This document shows positions 53,418-62,267 of a stretch of DNA of 64,000 nucleotides, piece by piece. The notes beneath the pieces are model-generated. The model had not been told where the DNA came from and made no database searches. It saw only the letters and a program-made list of their open reading frames with translations. Positions within the stretch are counted from its first letter, which is position 1; every line of letters begins with the position of its first letter. Location: positions 1,116,001 through 1,180,000 of the forward strand of contig NZ_CP141285.1 in NCBI RefSeq assembly GCF_035319885.1, given 5' to 3'. The DNA is from Altererythrobacter sp. H2. Its GTDB lineage: Bacteria > Pseudomonadota > Alphaproteobacteria > Sphingomonadales > Sphingomonadaceae. The position numbers were made by a program, and so were the translations under genes.

Positions 53418-53463
53418 GGCGAGCGCCGCCTAGAGGAAATTCCCGCTGTTTAAAAGCCGGAGC

Positions 53464-54216
53464 CTACATCGCCCGGGCAATCGCCTGCTGGGCTGCGGCC
53501 GCCACCGTCTTGCGGTTGGTCAGTTCGTCGCCGGAAAGCGGCGGAAGGAACCGGATCGTCAGCCGGATGGGGCGCAGGCGGGCCAGGATGCGCTTGAAGT
53601 TGTCCAGCCCCGGCTCCTCGCCCACCCAGGCAATCCGGGCAGCGTCCTCGTAGGCCAGCAGCACCGGCTGGACTGCCGCGCCCTCGGGCCGGGATTCGAG
53701 TGCGCTCAGCAGCGAGCTCTTGAACGGCAGCAGCCCGGTGCCATCGCTGGTGGTGCCTTCCGGGAACAGGGTCAGGCAGCCCGACATGTCCATCGCCGCC
53801 CGAACCTGCGCCACCTGGTCCGCCACGCTGCCGCGCCGGTGACGGGCGATGAAGACCGTTTCGTTCATCTCGCACAGCCATTTGAGAAGGGGGAAGGCGC
53901 TGAGCCCGTCATGCGCGACGAAAGCGGTGCCGCTGGCGTGCGCGAGCGCCGGTATGTCGAGCCACGAGACGTGGTTGGCCAGCAGCAGCGCGCCGCGCAC
54001 GGGCTTGCCCTCGATCCGGATGAACAGCCCCGCCACCGCGCCGATGCTGGCGAGGAAGACGCGCGGCCACCAGCGGCCCGCACCGACCGCACGCCAGAGG
54101 AAATGGAAGGGGGTGCACAGCACCAGCAGCAGGGCCATGAGCAGCAGGCGGAAAAAAATCAGGCCCCAACCCAGCGGCCGGATGCGCGGCGGGGCGAGGG
54201 CCTGCGCGCTGCTCAT
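53464..54216 (-). CDS. plsC: 1-acyl-sn-glycerol-3-phosphate acyltransferase
   Basis: 250 residues with an N-terminal membrane helix (residues about 17-45). NHVSWLD (HX4D) is the catalytic motif and FPEGTTS the second block. Makes phosphatidic acid from lysophosphatidic acid. Its start overlaps the fur stop by 4 bases, so it is co-transcribed with fur and miaB. Confidence 0.95.
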   Translation of the reverse strand: MSSAQALAPPRIRPLGWGLIFFRLLLMALLLVLCTPFHFLWRAVGAGRWWPRVFLASIGAVAGLFIRIEGKPVRGALLLANHVSWLDIPALAHASGTAFVAHDGLSAFPLLKWLCEMNETVFIARHRRGSVADQVAQVRAAMDMSGCLTLFPEGTTSDGTGLLPFKSSLLSALESRPEGAAVQPVLLAYEDAARIAWVGEEPGLDNFKRILARLRPIRLTIRFLPPLSGDELTNRKTVAAAAQQAIARAM

Positions 54217-54650
54217 CCGGGGTTCTTGTCTCCCGGCCGGCCAAGCTTGACGCCGTAGAGTTCCATCCGGTGGTCGACCAGCCGGTAGCCGAGCTTCTCG
54301 GCGATCAGCTTCTGCAGCGCTTCCAGCTCCGGATCGACGAATTCGAGCACGTCACCGGTTTCGACATCGATCAGGTGGTCATGATGGGCTTCGGGCGCGG
54401 CCTCATAGCGGGCGCGGCCATCACCGAAATCGTGCCGGTCAAGGATGCCCGCCTCCTCGAACAGGCGCACTGTGCGATAGACCGTGGCGATCGAGATCTT
54501 GGAGTCGATCGCCGAAGCGCGCTGGTGCAGCAGCTCCACATCGGGGTGGTCGTCGCTTTCGGACAGGACGCGCGCGATCACCCGGCGCTGTTCGGTGATC
54601 CGCAGGCCGCGGTCGGCGCACAGCTGTTCGAGATCGATCCGTTGCTGCAA
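54213..54650 (-). CDS. fur: Fur-family metal-dependent regulator
   Basis: 145 residues from a TTG at 54650, giving MQQRIDLEQLCADRGLRITEQRR. Winged helix RRVIARVLSESDDHPDVELLHQRA...TVYRTVRLFEEAGIL; dimer domain with HHDHLIDVETGDVLEF. The structural zinc CxxC cysteines of enterobacterial Fur are missing (LIDVETG at the place of LICLDCG), as in the alphaproteobacterial Fur/Mur group, so iron or manganese sensing are both possible. Upstream is a terminator only 20 bases away, so its promoter must lie within or near 54651-54727. Confidence 0.9.
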   Translation of the reverse strand: MQQRIDLEQLCADRGLRITEQRRVIARVLSESDDHPDVELLHQRASAIDSKISIATVYRTVRLFEEAGILDRHDFGDGRARYEAAPEAHHDHLIDVETGDVLEFVDPELEALQKLIAEKLGYRLVDHRMELYGVKLGRPGDKNPG

Positions 54651-54660
54651 GATACACCCC

Positions 54661-54705
54661 GACAAAAGAAAAGCGTCCCGGATACCTAATGACCCGGGAC
54701 GCTTT
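54661..54705 (-). terminator. Rho-independent terminator of mucR
   Basis: On the minus strand a perfect 12-bp stem (54705-54694 with 54681-54670, AAAGCGTCCCGG type) closes a 12-base loop, followed by TCTTTT. It separates mucR from fur. Confidence 0.88.
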
Positions 54706-54727
54706 GCTCAACCCGTGACCGGGTAAA

Positions 54728-55168
54728 TCAGACAGTCTTTTTCCGGCGGCCCCGCTTTTGGCCCGGTGTCCGGCCGAGGCCGATCTTCACTGCCAGCTCG
54801 CGGCGCTTTTCGGCATAGTTGGGCGCAACCATCGGGTAGTCGGCGGGCAGGTTCCACCGCGCGCGATACTCTTCCGGGCTCATGTCGAAGTTGGTGCGCA
54901 GGTAACGCTTGAGCATTTTCAGCTTCTTGCCGTCTTCCAGGCACACCAGATAGTCCGGCTTGACCGAAGCGCGGATCGAAACCGCCGGCTCGGGGCGTTC
55001 CTCGACCTTGACCGGCTCTCCGCCAAGTCCGGCCAGGGCCGTGTAGACATTGGTGATGAGAGTCGGGACTTCGTCAACTGCAACATTGTTGTTGCTGACA
55101 TGTGCAGCAACGATGTCTGACGTGAGTGTAATCAGCGTTTCCGCGATGTCATGTTCCATCTGGTTCAT
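54728..55168 (-). CDS. MucR/Ros-family zinc-finger transcriptional regulator
   Basis: 146 residues from ATG 55168, AAGGAA upstream. The Ros-type zinc finger is YLVCLEDGKKLKMLKRYLRTNFDMSPEEYRARW (Cys, Asp, then downstream His/Arg positions), with an N-terminal helix that forms higher oligomers. MucR-family proteins are H-NS-like repressors in alphaproteobacteria. The AT-rich upstream region with a strong palindrome (55288-55301) may be its own binding site. Confidence 0.92.
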   Translation of the reverse strand: MNQMEHDIAETLITLTSDIVAAHVSNNNVAVDEVPTLITNVYTALAGLGGEPVKVEERPEPAVSIRASVKPDYLVCLEDGKKLKMLKRYLRTNFDMSPEEYRARWNLPADYPMVAPNYAEKRRELAVKIGLGRTPGQKRGRRKKTV

Positions 55169-55319
55169 GGAGAATTCCTTGCGTTTGCGATCGATGGTAG
55201 GCTGCTGCAGCTTCTTTGCTGGCCACTTGAGCACGTCGGCCATGCGCGCATTGCAGAAATATTGCAAGTCAGGGTTACCTCTCATAATTACTTGAAAGTA
55301 ACCCGCCTGATGTAGATCG
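55169..55319. other. AT-rich intergenic region upstream of mucR
   Basis: 151 bases without a gene. Contains nested inverted repeats: TTACTT-GA-AAGTAA (55288-55301) inside GGGTTAC (55272-55278)...GTAACCC (55298-55304). It lies between the end of rimI and the start of mucR and is more AT-rich than the rest of the window. Confidence 0.6.
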
Positions 55320-55778
55320 TCAGGTCAGTCGCAATGCAAAAGTAACGGCATCGAGACGCGTTCCGTCAGCCAGCTTGTAATAGGCCGGTCTACGGCCGAC
55401 TGGCTCGAAACCGATGGCACGATAGAGTCTCTCGGCCGGATTATTGTGGCGCATTTCAAGAAAGAGTTGTTCAGCACCGCGGTTGCGCGCCTCGGCAAAG
55501 ACAATGGACAGCAGGGCCCGGGCAATGCCGCGGCCACGCCATGCCGGATCGACCCCGAGCAACAGCAGTTCCGCCTCCCCCGCCAGGTGCCGCGACAGGG
55601 CAAACCCTGCGGCAGGCTCTCCCTCGGCCAGCGGAGTGCCATCGGCGGACAGGACCACGTAATGGGTCGAAGGCAGCGCCAGCGAATCCTCGACCTGGCG
55701 GCGCGACCATGCTTCCCCCCAGCGCGGATCGAAAGCGGCCTGCATCACCGCCATGATCCGGTCGACGTCGTCCATCAT
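55320..55778 (-). CDS. rimI: Ribosomal-protein-S18-alanine N-acetyltransferase
   Basis: 152 residues. GNAT fold: ELLLLGVDPAWRGRGIARALLSIVF contains the acetyl-CoA loop (RGRGIA), and LEMRHNNPAERLYRAIGFEPVGRRPAYY is the RimI signature. Acetylates S18 and EF-Tu in E. coli. It overlaps the tsaB stop (ATGATG), the usual tsaB-rimI order. Confidence 0.93.
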   Translation of the reverse strand: MMDDVDRIMAVMQAAFDPRWGEAWSRRQVEDSLALPSTHYVVLSADGTPLAEGEPAAGFALSRHLAGEAELLLLGVDPAWRGRGIARALLSIVFAEARNRGAEQLFLEMRHNNPAERLYRAIGFEPVGRRPAYYKLADGTRLDAVTFALRLT

Positions 55779-56398
55779 GCAGGCAAGGCTTTCGCAGGGC
55801 GCGCATCGGGTGCGCGGCCATAATCGGGGGAGAGATCGTCCGACTGGAGCGCCGGCGGGACTTGCAGCGCAAGGCGGGCGTCCGGCAGCAGGTCCAGCGC
55901 TGTGCCCTGGCCGCGCAGGGCCACCAGAGATGCGGCCTGCGTTCCGGCGACGAGCGGGTGGCGCGCCCGGCCAGCGGCCTGCGCCGGAGCCAGCGAGATG
56001 ACCGGCCCTTCGGGCAGCCCGTCTTCCCCGAAATCGCAGACGAACCATTCGCCGTGTCCGCCGCTCATCGCCACGCTCACAGGCGCATCGGGGTGGTCGG
56101 CGCGGGCCAGGGCCGCAACCAGGGCAAGCGTGGGATAGGCCAGAGCCTTGGCCTGCCAGGCCAGGGCCAGGGCGCGGGCGGTTGCCAGCCCGATCCTTAC
56201 GCCGGTGAAGCTGCCCGGCCCGCGCGAGACAAGAATGCGGGCCGCCCGCCCGCGATCGGGGAGGGCAGCGATCATCGGCACCAGGTGTTCGGCATGGCCC
56301 CGGCCGAGCAGGCGATGGTCATGTGCGAGCAGCCGCTCACCCTCGAACAGGGCGACGGAGCAGGCCTCGGTGGCGCAATCGATCGCAAGGGTCCGCAT
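55775..56398 (-). CDS. tsaB: tRNA threonylcarbamoyladenosine biosynthesis protein TsaB
   Basis: 207 residues from ATG 56398. MRTLAIDCATEACSVALF and SRGPGSFTGVRIGLATARALALA mark the ASKHA-fold partner of TsaD in making t6A37 on ANN-reading tRNAs. TsaD and TsaE are not in this window. Start chosen because it gives the conserved N-terminus; the open frame goes 74 codons further upstream. Confidence 0.95.
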   Translation of the reverse strand: MRTLAIDCATEACSVALFEGERLLAHDHRLLGRGHAEHLVPMIAALPDRGRAARILVSRGPGSFTGVRIGLATARALALAWQAKALAYPTLALVAALARADHPDAPVSVAMSGGHGEWFVCDFGEDGLPEGPVISLAPAQAAGRARHPLVAGTQAASLVALRGQGTALDLLPDARLALQVPPALQSDDLSPDYGRAPDARPAKALPA

Positions 56399-56441
56399 CA
56401 TGCGGCTGGTTGCCACGTCACCTGCCGGTCTTGCAAGCCTG

Positions 56442-57050
56442 TCAGGCGATACGGGTGAACCGGCCGAAATCCGGGCGCGGGCTGCGTTCGAAGATCGAGG
56501 CCGGGTCGCCATAGCCGATCGAACAGATGAAGTTGATCTTGTGGCGGGGATGGTCGGCAAAGAAGGCTGCCTCGACCGCTGCGCCATCGAAGCCCGACAT
56601 CGGCCCGGTATCCAGCCCAAGTGCCCGTGCGGCGAGCATCAGGTAGGCGCCCTGAAGCGAGGAATTGCGGAAGGCGCCTTCCTTGCGGCCAGCCTCGTCG
56701 CCCGCGAACCAGCTCTTTGCGTCGGTGTGCGGGAACAGCGAGGGAAGTTCCTCGTGAAAGTCGATATCGTAAGCGATCAGTGCGGTGACCGGGGCAGCAG
56801 CAACCTTGGCCTTGTTGCCTTCCGAAACACAGTCGACCAGCTTTGCCTTCGCCTCGGGTGACTTGACCCACACGATCCGCGCTGGCTGCATATTGGCCGA
56901 AGTCGGCCCCATCTTGACCAGGTCCCAGATGGCGTGAAGCTGTTCGTCTGTCACCGGCTGGTCGAGCCAGCCGTTGTAGCTGCGCGCTTCGGTAAACAGC
57001 TGGGCCAGCGCCTCGCTGTCCAGCCTGTGGTCGTGGAACTGGCGGCTCAT
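56442..57050 (-). CDS. Nitroreductase-family protein (RutE/HadB-like)
   Basis: 202 residues. FMN fold, with [27 protein letters not shown] and [24 protein letters not shown], which match the malonic semialdehyde reductase RutE/HadB group. Reduces nitro compounds or semialdehydes with NAD(P)H. Overlaps nfuA by 4 bases. Confidence 0.9.
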   Translation of the reverse strand: MSRQFHDHRLDSEALAQLFTEARSYNGWLDQPVTDEQLHAIWDLVKMGPTSANMQPARIVWVKSPEAKAKLVDCVSEGNKAKVAAAPVTALIAYDIDFHEELPSLFPHTDAKSWFAGDEAGRKEGAFRNSSLQGAYLMLAARALGLDTGPMSGFDGAAVEAAFFADHPRHKINFICSIGYGDPASIFERSPRPDFGRFTRIA

Positions 57051-57625
57051 GCCGCGCGCACTTCGGTCACTTCGGGGACATAGTGCTTGAGCAGGCCCTC
57101 GATGCCGTGCTTGAGCGTGGCGGTGGAGGAAGGGCAGCCCGAGCAGGCGCCCTGCATGGTCAGATAGACCACCCCGTCGCTGAAGCCCCGAAACTGGATG
57201 TCGCCGCCGTCACCGGCCACGGCCGGGCGGACGCGGCTTTCGAGCAGCTCGTTGATCTGGGCGATGATGTCTGCATCGTCGGCGCTTTGTTCGACCACCA
57301 GGTCGTCTTCGGCGGGAACAGAGATGCCTGCTGCGGTGCCACCGGCGAACAGCGGCGCTTCCGAAACGAAATGGTCGAGCAGGATCGCCACCACCTGCGG
57401 CTTGAGCGAGGACCAGTCCGCACCCGGCGCGGCGGTAACCGAGATGAAATTGCTGCCGAAGAACACGTTGACCACTTCGCCCGTGTCGAAAATCGCCTGC
57501 GCCAGCGGGCTGGCTTCGGCGGCTTCCGGGCTGGCGAATTCGCGGGTGCCGCTGACCATGACCTGCTGGCCGGGCAGGAACTTGAGGCTGGCGGGGTTCG
57601 GGGTGGTTTCGGTTTCTATGAACAT
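57047..57625 (-). CDS. NfuA/NifU-like Fe-S carrier
   Basis: 192 residues from ATG 57625. N-terminal Nfu_N domain ([18 protein letters not shown]), then NifU-like domain with [16 protein letters not shown] and the cluster Cys pair CSGC. Delivers [4Fe-4S] clusters to client enzymes. Possibly leaderless: a TTGTGG-N17-TACATC pair lies just upstream. Common in alphaproteobacteria without E. coli-style A-type N-terminus. Confidence 0.94.
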   Translation of the reverse strand: MFIETETTPNPASLKFLPGQQVMVSGTREFASPEAAEASPLAQAIFDTGEVVNVFFGSNFISVTAAPGADWSSLKPQVVAILLDHFVSEAPLFAGGTAAGISVPAEDDLVVEQSADDADIIAQINELLESRVRPAVAGDGGDIQFRGFSDGVVYLTMQGACSGCPSSTATLKHGIEGLLKHYVPEVTEVRAA

Positions 57626-57735
57626 GCCCTGCGATGTAGGGATTGCAGCCATCCGCCACAAGCGCGGTTTGGTTAGCCGCCCGGAAGGCAAGCTATTCAC
57701 TATCCCTTCATCCCGCCCGACCCTATAGTTGGCCG

Positions 57736-60675
57736 ATGACAGTGTTTTTCCGTGCCCTGCGGCACCTCGCCTGCCTGGTTCCGCTTGCTCTGGTCACGCC
57801 GGTAGCGGTCGCGCAGGAGAACCTGCCCCCGCCGCGCGCACTGCAGACCGGAAGCGAAACCCCGTGGATCTACGAAGGCAGCGATGTGCCGCGCGATCCC
57901 GAATGGCTGTTCGGGGAAATGGACAATGGCCTGCGCTATGCCGTGCGCCGCAACGGGGTGCCGCCAGGGCAGGTCTCGATCCGCATCCGCGTCGATGCCG
58001 GCTCGCTGCACGAGGAAGAGAGCGAGCGCGGCTATGCCCACCTGCTCGAGCACCTGCTGTTCCGTGAAAGCAAGTATCTCGGCCCGGCCATGGCGATCCC
58101 CACCTGGCAGCGCCTCGGCGCGACCTTCGGCAGTGACACCAATGCCGAAACCAGCCCGACCCATACGGTCTACAAGCTCGACCTGCCGGGTGCGACGCCG
58201 GGCTCGCTTGCCGAAAGTTTCCGCCTGCTTTCGGGCATGGTGCGCGAGCCGGTGCTGAACGAGGCCAACCTCGCCGCCGAAGTGCCGATCGTGCTGGCGG
58301 AAATGCGCGAGCGCGGCGGGGCCGCGCAGCGCGTGGCCGAAGGTTCGCGCGAAGTGCTGTTTGCCGGGCAGAGGCTAGCCAACCGCCTGCCAATCGGAAC
58401 CGAGGCCACCCTGACCGGGGCCAGCGCCGATGCGGTGGCCGCGTTCCATGCCCACTGGTACCGGCCCGAGAACACCGTGATCGTAGTTGCAGGCGACTTT
58501 GACCCGCAGCAGTTCGCCGCCTTGATCGAGCGCTGGTTCGGGGACTGGAAGGGCAAGGGCAAGGGCGCGCCTGCCCCTGATTTCGGCGATCCGGTGCCGC
58601 CGCCGGGCGCCACGGGGGCAACCCCGGTGGGGGAAACGGGCGTGCTGGTCGAACCCGACCTGCCCCGCACCTACAGCTATGCGATCCTGCGCCCCTGGCG
58701 CCAGGTGCAGGACACGATCGTCTATAACGAAGGGTTGCTGCTCGATGCCGTGGCCCAGGCGGTGATCAACCGGCGGCTTGAATCGCGTGCCCGGGCCGGG
58801 GGGTCCTACCTCTATGCCCAGGTCGCGCAGGAGGACGTCAGTCGCTCTGCCGACGCGACCTTCGTGTCCTTCGCTCCGCTGACCGCTGACTGGCAGGCCG
58901 CGCTGGCCGACGTGCGCGGGGTGATTGCCGATGCGACGGCCGCACCGCCAACCCAGGAGGAGATCGACCGCGAACTGGCCGAGTTCGACGTCGCCTTCGC
59001 CAGCTCGGTGGAACAGCGCGCGGTCATGGCCGGGGGCAAGCTGGCCGACGATATCGTCAACGCGGTCGACATTCGCGAGACGGTGGCGGCGCCGGAAACG
59101 GTGCTCACCGTGTTCCGCGGAATGCGCGCGAAATATACGCCGGAAAACGTGCTGAAGCACACCCGCCAGCTGTTCAGCGGCTCAGTCATGCGGGCGGTCT
59201 ATGTCACCCCCTCGATTGGCGAGGCTGACCGTGACAGCGTGCGCGCGGCGCTGGCTGCACCGGTTGCGGCCGACGCCTCGGCGCGGCTGGCGGCGCAGAC
59301 CATTTCCTTTGCCGACCTGCCGCCGGTGGGTGAGCCCGGCACGATTACCGGGATCGGGCCGCTTGGCGTGCTCGGGATCGAACAGGTCGAATTCGGCAAT
59401 GGTGTGAAGGCCATGCTCTGGGCCAACGATGCCGAGCCGGGCCGGGTGGCGGTGCGGGTGCGGTTCGGCGCAGGCTATCGCGGCTTCACCGAGCAGAACG
59501 CCGTCTATGCCGCGCTCGGCAAGATGGCGCTGGTCGGCTCGGGCCTGGGCGAGCTGGGGCAGGACGAGCTTGACCGGATCGCCACCGGGCGCAAGCTCGG
59601 GTTCGATTTCGCCATCGAGGACGGGGTGTTCACCTTCTCCGCCCAGACCCGCGACGCGGACCTGGCGGACCAGCTCTACCTGTTTGCGGCCAAGCTCGGA
59701 ATGCCGCGCTGGGATGCCAATCCCGTGCTGCGCGCACGGGCGGGGGCGGAGCTGGCCTATGAAAGCTATGCCGCCAGCCCCGGCGGTGTGCTTGGCCGTG
59801 ACCTGGAATATCTGGTGCGTGACCGCGATCCGCGCTTCGCCACGCCCGACAAGGCGGCGCTGAGCGGGGCGACGCCGGAAGGCTTCCGCCAGGCATGGGA
59901 GCCGCTGCTGGAGCAAGGCCCGGTGGAAGTGGCCATCTTCGGCGAGTTTGACCGTGACCGCGCGGTCGAGGCATTGCGGCGCACGTTCGGCGCGCTGGCA
60001 CCACGCCAGCCCCTGCCGGCCGCAGTCATCAACCGCTCGACCGATTTCCCGGAAGCCCGCGCAGCCCCCGTCATCCTGACCCATCGCGGCGATGCCAACC
60101 AGGCGGCCGCCGTGATCGCCTGGCCGGGCGGGGCGGGGGCGGCGGGGCTGCCTGAATCGCGCCAGCTCGAAATCCTGATGGACCTGTTCAACAACCGCCT
60201 GATCGATGCCATGCGCGAACGGGCCGGTGCCAGCTATGCGCCGCAGATTTCGTCAAGCTGGCCGGTCGATCTGGCTTCCGGTGGCAGGCTGACCGCGATC
60301 AGCCAGCTCAAACCGGAAGACGTGCCGGTGTTCTTCGAAGTGGCGGAACGGATCGCCCGCGACCTCGCCACCAGCCCGGCCGAGCCCGACGAACTGGCCC
60401 GCGTGACCGAGCCGCTGCGCCAGCTGGTCCAGCGCGCTTCGACCGGCAACCAGTTCTGGATGTACCAGCTGGGCGGCGCGACCCATGATCCGCAGCGGGT
60501 CCAGCTGCTGCGGTCGCTGTTGTCGGACTATACCCAGACCTCGCCTGAAGCGATGCAGGCGCTGGCGGCCAAATACTTCGGTGACCGGCGCGGCTGGCGG
60601 CTGGCCGTGATCCCCGAAGGGCAGGCCCTGGCACAGGACAATGCGGCCCGCGCCGAGGCTGTCAGCGGCCGCTGA
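57736..60675 (+). CDS. M16 family zinc metallopeptidase, exported (second paralogue)
   Basis: 979 residues from ATG 57736. Leader peptide (RALRHLACLVPLALVTPVAVAQ, cleavage near AVAQEN). Zinc motif HLLEH (His102, Glu105, His106). Downstream ligand Glu is in ANLAAEVPIVLAEMRERGG. Two M16 modules, the second probably inactive. A good -10 (TATAGT, 57724-57729) lies 7 bases before the ATG, suggesting a leaderless message. Distantly related to the gene at 6912-9746. Confidence 0.92.
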   Translation: MTVFFRALRHLACLVPLALVTPVAVAQENLPPPRALQTGSETPWIYEGSDVPRDPEWLFGEMDNGLRYAVRRNGVPPGQVSIRIRVDAGSLHEEESERGYAHLLEHLLFRESKYLGPAMAIPTWQRLGATFGSDTNAETSPTHTVYKLDLPGATPGSLAESFRLLSGMVREPVLNEANLAAEVPIVLAEMRERGGAAQRVAEGSREVLFAGQRLANRLPIGTEATLTGASADAVAAFHAHWYRPENTVIVVAGDFDPQQFAALIERWFGDWKGKGKGAPAPDFGDPVPPPGATGATPVGETGVLVEPDLPRTYSYAILRPWRQVQDTIVYNEGLLLDAVAQAVINRRLESRARAGGSYLYAQVAQEDVSRSADATFVSFAPLTADWQAALADVRGVIADATAAPPTQEEIDRELAEFDVAFASSVEQRAVMAGGKLADDIVNAVDIRETVAAPETVLTVFRGMRAKYTPENVLKHTRQLFSGSVMRAVYVTPSIGEADRDSVRAALAAPVAADASARLAAQTISFADLPPVGEPGTITGIGPLGVLGIEQVEFGNGVKAMLWANDAEPGRVAVRVRFGAGYRGFTEQNAVYAALGKMALVGSGLGELGQDELDRIATGRKLGFDFAIEDGVFTFSAQTRDADLADQLYLFAAKLGMPRWDANPVLRARAGAELAYESYAASPGGVLGRDLEYLVRDRDPRFATPDKAALSGATPEGFRQAWEPLLEQGPVEVAIFGEFDRDRAVEALRRTFGALAPRQPLPAAVINRSTDFPEARAAPVILTHRGDANQAAAVIAWPGGAGAAGLPESRQLEILMDLFNNRLIDAMRERAGASYAPQISSSWPVDLASGGRLTAISQLKPEDVPVFFEVAERIARDLATSPAEPDELARVTEPLRQLVQRASTGNQFWMYQLGGATHDPQRVQLLRSLLSDYTQTSPEAMQALAAKYFGDRRGWRLAVIPEGQALAQDNAARAEAVSGR

Positions 60676-60815
60676 CAGCGGCAGTCTGGCTGGCGCCGCC
60701 AAGGGCAGCCTTGGCCCGGTGCAGATTTATTGCGCTTGCGAATGCGCCGCCCATGCGCTTGAGGGATGGTCGGTGCATTGCCGCGCCTGACGCAATGATG
60801 AAGTGAAGACAGACA

Positions 60816-62186
60816 ATGGCTCGCGACTGGACTCCTGACAGCTGGAAGGCACACGAAGCACGGCACCTGCCGGTGTACGAAGATGCCGCTGCCCTGGCCG
60901 AAGTCGAAGGCGTGCTGGCGAACTATCCGCCGCTGGTGTTCGCGGGCGAGGCGCGCGCACTCAAGGCCGATCTGGCCGATGTGGCCAGCGGCAAGGCCTT
61001 CCTGCTCCAGGGCGGGGACTGCGCCGAAAGCTTCGCCGAATTCCATCCCAACAACATCCGCGACACCTTCCGGGTGATCCTGCAGATGGCGGTGGTGATG
61101 ACCTTTGCCGGCAAGCTGCCGGTGGTGAAGGTGGGGCGCATGGCCGGCCAGTTCGCCAAGCCGCGCAGCTCCGACACCGAAACGCAAGACGGGGTGACCC
61201 TGCCGAGCTACTTCGGCGACAACGTCAACGGGATCGAATTCGATCCGGACATCCGCCGCAACGATCCGCAGCGCATGGTCCGCGCCTACAGCCAGGCGGC
61301 GGCGACGCTCAACCTGCTGCGCGCCTTTGCCGGGGGCGGCTATGCCAACCTGCGCCAGGTCCACCAGTGGACGCTCGATTTCATGGGCCGCAGCCCGTGG
61401 GCGGACAAGTTCGGCGAGATCAGCAACCGCATTTCCGAAGCGCTCGACTTCATGGAAGCCTGCGGGGTCGATCCGCGCACTGTGCCGCAACTGCAGGGCA
61501 CCAGCTTCTACACCAGCCACGAGGCCCTGCTGCTGCCTTACGAGCAGGCCATGACCCGGCGCGATTCGCTGACCGGTGACTGGTACGATACCAGCGCGCA
61601 CATGGTCTGGATTGGCGACCGCACCCGCTTTCCCGGCAGCGCGCATATCGAGTTCTGCCGCGGGATCGGCAACCCGCTGGGCATGAAGTGCGGGCCGAGC
61701 CTTGAGCCTGATGCGCTGCTCCGCCTGCTCGACACGCTCAACCCGGGCCGTGAAGCCGGGCGGATCACGCTGATCAGCCGGTTCGGGCACGACAAGGTCG
61801 AGGCCGGGCTTCCGGCGCTGGTGCGCGCGGTCAAGCGCGAAGGGCACCCGGTGGTGTGGAGCTGCGACCCGATGCACGGCAACGTGATCAAGGCGGACAG
61901 CGGCTACAAGACCCGCCCGTTCGACCGCATCCTGGCCGAAGTGCGCGGGTTCTTCGCGGTCCACCGCGCGGAAGGCACCCATGCGGGCGGCATTCATGTC
62001 GAAATGACCGGGCAGGACGTGACCGAATGCGTCGGCGGCGCGGTGGCGATTACCGACGAGGCATTGGGTGACCGCTATCACACCCATTGCGATCCGCGCC
62101 TCAACGCGGCGCAATCGCTGGAACTGGCCTTCCTCATCGCCGAGATGCTCAATCTCGAGGCGAAGGAAACCCGCGCCGCTGCCTAG
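60816..62186 (+). CDS. 3-deoxy-7-phosphoheptulonate synthase, class II
   Basis: First enzyme of the shikimate pathway (DAHP from erythrose-4-phosphate and PEP). 456 residues of the plant/actinobacterial class II type: [53 protein letters not shown] and [18 protein letters not shown] contain the metal and PEP ligands. Not feedback-domain fused. It stands alone between the M16 gene and the ergothioneine genes. Confidence 0.96.
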   Translation: MARDWTPDSWKAHEARHLPVYEDAAALAEVEGVLANYPPLVFAGEARALKADLADVASGKAFLLQGGDCAESFAEFHPNNIRDTFRVILQMAVVMTFAGKLPVVKVGRMAGQFAKPRSSDTETQDGVTLPSYFGDNVNGIEFDPDIRRNDPQRMVRAYSQAAATLNLLRAFAGGGYANLRQVHQWTLDFMGRSPWADKFGEISNRISEALDFMEACGVDPRTVPQLQGTSFYTSHEALLLPYEQAMTRRDSLTGDWYDTSAHMVWIGDRTRFPGSAHIEFCRGIGNPLGMKCGPSLEPDALLRLLDTLNPGREAGRITLISRFGHDKVEAGLPALVRAVKREGHPVVWSCDPMHGNVIKADSGYKTRPFDRILAEVRGFFAVHRAEGTHAGGIHVEMTGQDVTECVGGAVAITDEALGDRYHTHCDPRLNAAQSLELAFLIAEMLNLEAKETRAAA

Positions 62187-62267
62187 ACACGCGCTGCCGC
62201 ATGAACCTTTGCAGCCGTCTGGCGTTGGGTCATCATTCCAGCTGAGCGGCAATGCAGGGGATTGGCG

